Below, one piece after another: positions 57,895-64,000 of a DNA stretch of 64,000 bases. The first letter of the stretch is position 1, and every line of letters starts with the position of its first letter. The stretch lies in NCBI RefSeq assembly GCF_014836765.1, contig NZ_JACSQG010000005.1:166353-230352 (forward strand). Reading direction: 5' to 3'. This DNA is from Serpens gallinarum. GTDB taxonomy: Bacteria > Pseudomonadota > Gammaproteobacteria > Pseudomonadales > Pseudomonadaceae. The notes beneath the pieces are model-generated. The model was not told where the DNA came from and did no database searches. It saw nothing but the letters and a program-made list of their open reading frames with translations. Both the position numbers and the translations under genes were made by a program.

Positions 57895-59619
57895 GTGGAG
57901 CTTTTATCCGGCGCTGAAATGGTCGTCCGCTTTTTGCGCGACGAAGGTGTCAAATACATTTACGGGTACCCAGGTGGTGCTCTTCTGCATGTCTACGACG
58001 CCCTGTTCAAGGAAAAGGAAGTAACCCACATCCTGGTCCGCCACGAACAGGCGGCAACCCACATGGCCGACGGTTATGCGCGCGCCACCGGGAAGGCCGG
58101 TGTGGTGATGGTGACTTCGGGTCCCGGCGCAACCAACGCCATTACCGGTATCGCGACCGCCTATATGGATTCCATTCCGATGGTGGTGATTTCCGGTCAG
58201 GTCGCCAGTCACATGGTCGGCACCGATGCGTTCCAGGAAACCGATATGGTCGGCATCTCCCGGCCGATCGTGAAGCACAGCTTCATCATCAAGCACCCTT
58301 CGGAAATTCCAGATGTCCTGAAGAAAGCCTTTTATCTGGCTGAATCCGGACGTCCCGGCCCCGTGGTCGTGGATATCCCCAAGGACATGGGCGCTCCGGG
58401 CGAGAAGTACGAATACGTCTATCCGAAAAAAGCCAAGCTGCGTTCCTACAGTCCAGCGGTGCGTGGACATTCTGGGCAGATCCGCAAGGCTGCCGAGATG
58501 CTGCTGGCAGCCAAGCGGCCGGTGCTGTATTCCGGTGGTGGGGTGATTCTGGGTGGGGCCTCGGCGCCGCTCACTGAGTTGGCCCAAAGGCTAAATCTGC
58601 CAGTTACCAACACCCTGATGGGGTTGGGCGGTTATCCGGGCAGCGATCGTCAGTTCATCGGCATGTTGGGTATGCATGGCAGCTACACCGCCAACCTGGC
58701 GATGCACCACGCCGATGTGATTCTTGCCGTCGGTGCACGTTTCGATGACCGGGTCATCAATGGTGCCTCCAAGTTCTGCCCGACAGCCAAGATCATTCAC
58801 ATCGACATTGATCCGGCCTCCATTTCCAAGACCATCAAGGCTGATGTGCCGATTGTTGGTCCGGTGGAAAGTGTCCTGACCGAGATGGTCGCGATTCTCA
58901 AGGAGATCGGTCAGCAGCCGAACAAGGATGCCGTCGCCAGTTGGTGGAAGCAGATTGATGAGTGGCGCGGTAGTGGTCGCCTGTTCCCTTACAATGAGGG
59001 CGATGGCTCGATCATCAAGCCGCAAACGGTCATCGAGACGCTGTACGAAGTGACCCGGGGTGATGCTTTTGTTTCGTCCGACGTTGGCCAGCACCAGATG
59101 TTTGCCGCCCAGTACTACCGGTTCGACAAGCCCAATCGCTGGCTGAACTCGGGCGGTCTTGGCACCATGGGCTTTGGCTTGCCGGCTGCAATGGGTGCCA
59201 AGTTGAACTTCCCTGATGTGGACGCCGCCTGTGTGACGGGGGAGGGCAGCATCCAGATGAACATCCAGGAATTGTCCACCTGCCTGCAGTACGACCTGCC
59301 GGTAAAAATCGTCAACCTGAACAACGGCGCGTTGGGCATGGTGCGCCAGTGGCAGGATATGCAATACAGCAGTCGCTATTCGCATTCCTACATGGAGTCG
59401 CTGCCTGATTTCGTCAAGCTTGCCGAGGCCTATGGCCATGTCGGCATGCGCATCACCGACCTCAAGGATCTCAAGCCGAAGATGGAAGAGGCCTTTGCCC
59501 TGAAAAACCGGCTGGTGTTCCTCGATATCGCGGTGGATACGGCTGAGCACGTGTATCCGATGCAGATCGGTGGTGGTGCCATGCGTGACATGTGGCTGAG
59601 CAAGACGGAGCGGACCTGA
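57895..59619 (+). CDS. ilvI: Acetolactate synthase, large subunit
   Basis: A 574-residue ThDP-dependent enzyme starting with GTG ([13 protein letters not shown]); GAGG is well placed for this codon and not for the GTG 9 bp upstream. It has the catalytic Glu in [21 protein letters not shown] (~47-67), FAD-binding central regions and [12 protein letters not shown]...[13 protein letters not shown] (ThDP/Mg site). It makes acetolactate/acetohydroxybutyrate for valine, leucine and isoleucine. ilvH and ilvC follow. Confidence 0.96.
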   Translation: MELLSGAEMVVRFLRDEGVKYIYGYPGGALLHVYDALFKEKEVTHILVRHEQAATHMADGYARATGKAGVVMVTSGPGATNAITGIATAYMDSIPMVVISGQVASHMVGTDAFQETDMVGISRPIVKHSFIIKHPSEIPDVLKKAFYLAESGRPGPVVVDIPKDMGAPGEKYEYVYPKKAKLRSYSPAVRGHSGQIRKAAEMLLAAKRPVLYSGGGVILGGASAPLTELAQRLNLPVTNTLMGLGGYPGSDRQFIGMLGMHGSYTANLAMHHADVILAVGARFDDRVINGASKFCPTAKIIHIDIDPASISKTIKADVPIVGPVESVLTEMVAILKEIGQQPNKDAVASWWKQIDEWRGSGRLFPYNEGDGSIIKPQTVIETLYEVTRGDAFVSSDVGQHQMFAAQYYRFDKPNRWLNSGGLGTMGFGLPAAMGAKLNFPDVDAACVTGEGSIQMNIQELSTCLQYDLPVKIVNLNNGALGMVRQWQDMQYSSRYSHSYMESLPDFVKLAEAYGHVGMRITDLKDLKPKMEEAFALKNRLVFLDIAVDTAEHVYPMQIGGGAMRDMWLSKTERT

Positions 59620-59621
59620 AC

Positions 59622-60113
59622 ATGCGACACATCATTTCCCTGCTGCTGGAAAACGAACCGGGCGCATTGTCCCGCGTGGTCGGTCTGTTCTCTCAGCGCA
59701 ACTACAACATTGAAAGCCTGACCGTGGCGCCGACCGAAGACCCGAGCCTCTCGCGTCTGACGCTGACCACCGCCGGGCAGGAGGACGTGATCGAGCAGAT
59801 CACTAAAAACCTCAACAAGCTGATCGAAGTGGTAAAGCTGGTGGACCTGTCGGAAAGCGCGCATATCGAGCGGGAGCTGATGCTGGTCAAGGTTAAGGCT
59901 ACTGGCGCCCAGCGCGCCGAGGTCAAGCGTACGACCGATATCTTCCGTGGGCAGATCGTCGATGTGACAACCAGCGTCTACACCATTCAGATAGCGGGAA
60001 CCAGCGGGAAGCTGGACAGTTTCATCCAGGCCATCGGCACCACGTCGATTCTGGAAACCGTACGCAGTGGTGTCACCGGGATTGCCCGTGGTGACAAGGT
60101 ACTGAGTATCTGA
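59622..60113 (+). CDS. ilvH: Acetolactate synthase, small (regulatory) subunit
   Basis: A 163-residue ACT-domain subunit that stabilises and confers valine feedback on IlvI. ISLLLENEPGALSRVVGLFSQRNYNIESLTVAPTED (5-40) is the ACT domain. It starts 2 bp after the ilvI stop, so the two are coupled. Confidence 0.96.
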   Translation: MRHIISLLLENEPGALSRVVGLFSQRNYNIESLTVAPTEDPSLSRLTLTTAGQEDVIEQITKNLNKLIEVVKLVDLSESAHIERELMLVKVKATGAQRAEVKRTTDIFRGQIVDVTTSVYTIQIAGTSGKLDSFIQAIGTTSILETVRSGVTGIARGDKVLSI

Positions 60114-61175
<1,062 letters not shown>

Positions 61176-61190
61176 GCTCGTCGGTATCTG

Positions 61191-61220
61191 AAAAAACGCG
61201 GCCTAAGGGCCGCGTTTTTT
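61191..61220 (+). terminator. Rho-independent terminator of ilvIHC
   Basis: AAAAAACGCGGCC/GGCCGCGTTTTTT with loop TAAG, 16 bp after the ilvC stop. It ends the ilv operon before pssA. Confidence 0.92.
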
Positions 61221-61318
61221 CGTTTCAAACCAGGCTTCTGGTATAAAGCCACGGTTAGGCCCATGCGATTTCGTATGATGTGGCCTCCATTTTCTGAATC
61301 CGTTGCAAGGTAACGTCC

Positions 61319-62152
61319 ATGAGCGAAAGCCACGAGGAGTCGAACAAGGACTCCGCCGCTGAGAGCCTGCTACCCATCGATGAGCATGTCGAAGAAGGGC
61401 AGGATGCAGAGGGTCGCAAGGTCCGTCATCGGGGTATTTATCTGTTGCCCAACCTGTTTACCACCGCCAACCTGTTTGCGGGGTTCTTCTCGATTGTCAG
61501 CGCTATGAACGGCAAGTTCGAAGTGGCGGCCATCGCTATTTTTGTGGCCATGGTGCTGGATGGCCTGGATGGTCGCGTGGCGCGGTTGACCAATACTCAG
61601 AGCGCCTTTGGTGCCGAGTACGACTCGCTGTCGGACATGGTCGCTTTCGGCTTGGCGCCGGGCTTATTGGCTTACAACTGGGCGCTGTCCGAGCTGAATA
61701 ATGTGGGGCTGACGGTGGCGTTCATTTATGCCGCCTGTGCAGCGTTGCGCCTGGCTCGCTTCAATACGCAGATCGGCAAGGTCGACAAGAAGTGGTTCGT
61801 CGGCTTGGCCAGCCCTGCGGCTGCCGGCGTGGTGGCTGGTACGGTCTGGGCACTCAAGGATTTTGGCGTCGATGGCGTCGATCTGCCGGTGTTTGTAGTG
61901 ATGCTGTTCGCGCTGTTGGTGGCCTTGGCCGGCGTGCTGATGGTCAGCAATATCAAGTACTACAGCTTCAAGGATCTCGATTTGAAGGGACGCGTGCCCT
62001 TTGTGGCGATCCTGGTGGTGGTGCTGATATTCGCCGTGGTGTTCAGCGATCCGCCGCGTGTGCTGCTGCTGATCTTCCTGGCGTATGCGGTTTCCGGTCC
62101 GGTGCAATTCCTGTTGCATTTGCGTCGGCGCACCCGAGTGAATAACGAGTAA
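61319..62152 (+). CDS. pssA: CDP-diacylglycerol-serine O-phosphatidyltransferase
   Basis: A 277-residue membrane enzyme making phosphatidylserine, the precursor of phosphatidylethanolamine. It has the CDP-alcohol phosphotransferase motif [11 protein letters not shown]...GAEYDSLSD (~81-106) with all catalytic aspartates, and several membrane helices. An acidic N-terminal tail of ~40 residues precedes it. About 140 bp separate it from ilvC. Confidence 0.95.
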   Translation: MSESHEESNKDSAAESLLPIDEHVEEGQDAEGRKVRHRGIYLLPNLFTTANLFAGFFSIVSAMNGKFEVAAIAIFVAMVLDGLDGRVARLTNTQSAFGAEYDSLSDMVAFGLAPGLLAYNWALSELNNVGLTVAFIYAACAALRLARFNTQIGKVDKKWFVGLASPAAAGVVAGTVWALKDFGVDGVDLPVFVVMLFALLVALAGVLMVSNIKYYSFKDLDLKGRVPFVAILVVVLIFAVVFSDPPRVLLLIFLAYAVSGPVQFLLHLRRRTRVNNE

Positions 62153-62211
62153 CTGTTTTCAACCCCGCGGTCATGGCGCATCATGGCCAAGTTGACTGCG
62201 GGGTTGCTGCC

Positions 62212-63216
62212 ATGCTGATCAAGTCTTCCTGTCCGAGTGCTTGTCGCGAATCGGATGTCACACCCGAGGCTATTTACCTGTCTCGCCGCCGGCTTCTACA
62301 GGGTGCGCTGGCTGGAGCTGCTTCTATTGCCCTCCCTGCGTTGGCGGCCGATATGCCACGCTACGATGGCGTGGTGGATGCCACTTCTGCTGCCTGGCTA
62401 CAAGCCAAGATCGACGAAGCTCACTGGCAGGCCATTCAGGCGGGTGAAACTGTCACGCCTTTCTCCTCGGCGACCCATTACAACAACTTCTACGAATTCG
62501 GTCCCGGCAAGGAAGATCCGTCCCGGCATGCCGGAGCGATGACTACCGAGCCCTGGAGCGTGTTAATCGATGGTGAGATAGCCAAGCCAGGCCGTTACGA
62601 CTTGCAAGCGCTGTGTGCTGAAAGTCGCCTGGAAGAGCGTATCTATCGATTGCGCTGTGTCGAAGGCTGGTCAATGGTCATTCCCTGGTTGGGGATTCCT
62701 CTGGTTGATTTGATTCGTCGCGTAGAGCCCACTGGTAGGGCGCGCTATGTTCGCTTCGAAACGTTGCTTCGCCCCGAGGAAATGGCTGGCACGCAATCTC
62801 GTTTCTCCCTGATCGATTGGCCCTACGTTGAAGGGTTGCGTATGGATGAAGCTCAGCATCCATTGGCCCTTATGGCTGTCGGCATGTACGGGCGGGTGCT
62901 GCCGAACCAGAACGGTGCGCCGCTGCGTTTGGTCGTGCCGTGGAAATATGGTTTCAAGAGCATCAAGTCTATTGTGCGGATCAGTTTTGTAGCTGAGCAG
63001 CCCGTTACGACCTGGGTAGAAATCGCTCCACACGAATATGGCTTCTACGCCAATGTGAATCCCCAGGTCGATCACCCGCGCTGGTCACAAGCTCAAGAGC
63101 GGCGCTTGCCCAACACGCTATTCAGTCCCAATGTCCGGCCAACCCAGATGTTCAATGGATACGGTGACGAAGTGGCTGGGTTGTATCAAGGCATGGACTT
63201 GCGGAAATACTACTGA
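62212..63216 (+). CDS. msrP: Periplasmic methionine sulfoxide reductase, catalytic subunit
   Basis: A 334-residue molybdoenzyme with a Tat signal ([13 protein letters not shown], residues 23-35). The molybdenum-ligand Cys149 is in [11 protein letters not shown]. It repairs oxidised methionines in periplasmic proteins using electrons from MsrQ. The start is the ATG at 62212; a longer frame exists but would add residues before the Tat motif. msrQ overlaps by one base. Confidence 0.95.
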   Translation: MLIKSSCPSACRESDVTPEAIYLSRRRLLQGALAGAASIALPALAADMPRYDGVVDATSAAWLQAKIDEAHWQAIQAGETVTPFSSATHYNNFYEFGPGKEDPSRHAGAMTTEPWSVLIDGEIAKPGRYDLQALCAESRLEERIYRLRCVEGWSMVIPWLGIPLVDLIRRVEPTGRARYVRFETLLRPEEMAGTQSRFSLIDWPYVEGLRMDEAQHPLALMAVGMYGRVLPNQNGAPLRLVVPWKYGFKSIKSIVRISFVAEQPVTTWVEIAPHEYGFYANVNPQVDHPRWSQAQERRLPNTLFSPNVRPTQMFNGYGDEVAGLYQGMDLRKYY

Positions 63217-63848
63217 TGAAGCGTGCCTTGTTAAGGCTGGCCGTCTTTCTTGTCGTCCTTGCAGTGCCGCTTTATTGGTTGTACCTGGCTTCGGCCATGG
63301 CGCTGGGGCCTGATCCAGGGAAGTGGCTGCTCGATCACCTAGGGCAGGGCGCATTGGTGTTGCTGCTGCTTACGTTGAGCATGACGCCTTTGAACCGGTT
63401 GACCGGTTGGCCGTTGTGGATGGCGCTACGTCGACAGTTGGGTCTGTGGGCCTTTGCCTATGCTTGCCTACACGTCGCCGCTTTTATCTTGTTCATCCTG
63501 GGTGGTGATCTTTCGCAGCTGTTAAAAGAGTTGCCAAATCGGCCCTATGTGCTTGTAGGTGCGCTGGCCTTTAGTGGATTGATTCCACTCGCACTGACCT
63601 CCAATCGCTGGAGCATGCGTACCTTAGGTAAGCGATGGAAGCGCTTGCACCGATTGGTTTACCTGGTGGTGGTGCTTGCGCTACTGCATATGCTCTGGGT
63701 GGTACGCTCGGATCTCCAGCAATGGGCTTTGTATGCAGGTATTGGTGGTTGTCTGCTGTTGATGCGTACTCCTTTAATTAGTCGGTGGTTCGCCCAGGTT
63801 GCTGCCAGCCGCCGCGGGCGCCCCAGGAAGGTTGCAAATAACCCTTGA
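63216..63848 (+). CDS. msrQ: Haem-binding membrane subunit MsrQ
   Basis: A 210-residue membrane haem b protein with ~6 helices. LRRQLGLWAFAYACLHVAAFI (about 72-92) and WKRLHRLVYLVVVLALLHML (about 140-160) carry the haem-ligand histidines of the family. It passes electrons from the quinone pool to MsrP. Its ATG overlaps the msrP stop (TGATG). Confidence 0.95.
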   Translation: MKRALLRLAVFLVVLAVPLYWLYLASAMALGPDPGKWLLDHLGQGALVLLLLTLSMTPLNRLTGWPLWMALRRQLGLWAFAYACLHVAAFILFILGGDLSQLLKELPNRPYVLVGALAFSGLIPLALTSNRWSMRTLGKRWKRLHRLVYLVVVLALLHMLWVVRSDLQQWALYAGIGGCLLLMRTPLISRWFAQVAASRRGRPRKVANNP

Positions 63849-63872
63849 CGGCAGAATCCAGCGGCCTATAAT
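63845..63872 (+). promoter_or_regulatory. Sigma-70 promoter, probable upstream promoter of an rRNA operon
   Basis: TTGACG (63845-63850), a 16-bp spacer and TATAAT (63867-63872), followed by GCGCCCC, the G+C-rich discriminator typical of stringently controlled stable RNA genes. The -35 overlaps the msrQ stop. In P. aeruginosa msrPQ is followed by an rRNA operon. Confidence 0.75.
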
Positions 63873-63987
63873 GCGCCCCACTTCCGGTGCAGACCTTACT
63901 GAAAACTCCTTGTAGATCAACGGGTTAAGCGGTTTGAAGAGTATCGGAAGCTTCGCTTTTCGAAGCGAAGGCGGTGCGAGGTTGGAG

Positions 63988-64000
63988 TTGACAGCGGCTC
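63988..64000 (+). promoter_or_regulatory. Second promoter -35, cut by window end
   Basis: TTGACA at 63988-63993 followed by GCGGCTC is the usual start of the Pseudomonas rRNA promoter core. The -10 and the 16S gene lie outside the window. Confidence 0.65.

Overview
This window looks like a stretch of core chromosome from a Pseudomonas (sensu lato) species of high G+C content. Four things point there. The gene neighbourhoods are typical of the genus: nrdB-nrdA beside a two-component pair; pgi, panD, panC, panB, folK, pcnB, crcZ, cbrB, cbrA, gluQ and dksA in a row; prrF beside a ChaN/PhuW-type gene; then mrcB, ilvIHC, pssA, msrPQ and an rRNA promoter. Two genus-typical small RNAs (CrcZ and PrrF) can be read directly. 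Pseudomonas REP palindromes are scattered through intergenic DNA, and an active-looking REP-associated tyrosine transposase (RAYT) is present. The species cannot be fixed from the sequence alone.

Layout. 1-6070: a truncated GNAT acetyltransferase, a chemoreceptor, and a small catabolic locus (MatC-like dicarboxylate transporter plus amidohydrolase, with a divergent GntR/UTRA regulator). 6071-9830: the most accessory part. It holds an intact RAYT, tandem ~150-bp units that fuse REP palindromes to copies of the RAYT 3' end, a decayed RAYT 5' end, a PD-(D/E)XK-like protein, and a strikingly AT-rich gene for a coiled-coil membrane protein that abuts the nrdB terminator. 9831-17422: class Ia ribonucleotide reductase (nrdBA) with a long structured leader and NrdR/DnaA-type sites, then an OmpR/EnvZ-type pair. 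17423-24310: an ACP phosphodiesterase, the ornithine-lipid genes olsBA behind a convincing PHO box, and a tightly coupled operon of glycosyltransferase, DUF2334 deacetylase and LPG-synthase-type membrane protein; together these suggest envelope lipid remodelling. 24311-34600: mixed housekeeping, stress and small conserved proteins, including a 42-aa lysine-rich protein and a SutA-like protein.

34600-47556: pgi, pantothenate synthesis (panDCB), folK and pcnB, then the carbon-catabolite control module: CbrX-CbrA-CbrB drives a sigma-54 promoter for CrcZ, whose CA-rich motifs sequester Hfq/Crc; then gluQ and dksA. 47557-57491: an aminotransferase, sfsA, a Rieske protein, a ChaN-like lipoprotein, the Fur-controlled sRNA PrrF, a TfoX C-terminal-domain protein, a fused kinase/ATPase protein, PBP1b (mrcB), a TPR lipoprotein, yqcC and a DUF4124 protein. 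57498-64000: ilvI (with a candidate leader peptide), ilvH, ilvC, pssA and the msrPQ periplasmic methionine sulfoxide repair pair. The window ends in promoter DNA that very probably drives an rRNA operon just outside it.

The least explained items are the RAYT/REP amplification array with its neighbouring AT-rich island, the putative phosphate-starvation lipid cluster, and the large stem in the nrdA leader. CrcZ, PrrF and CbrX are known elements identified here by sequence and context.
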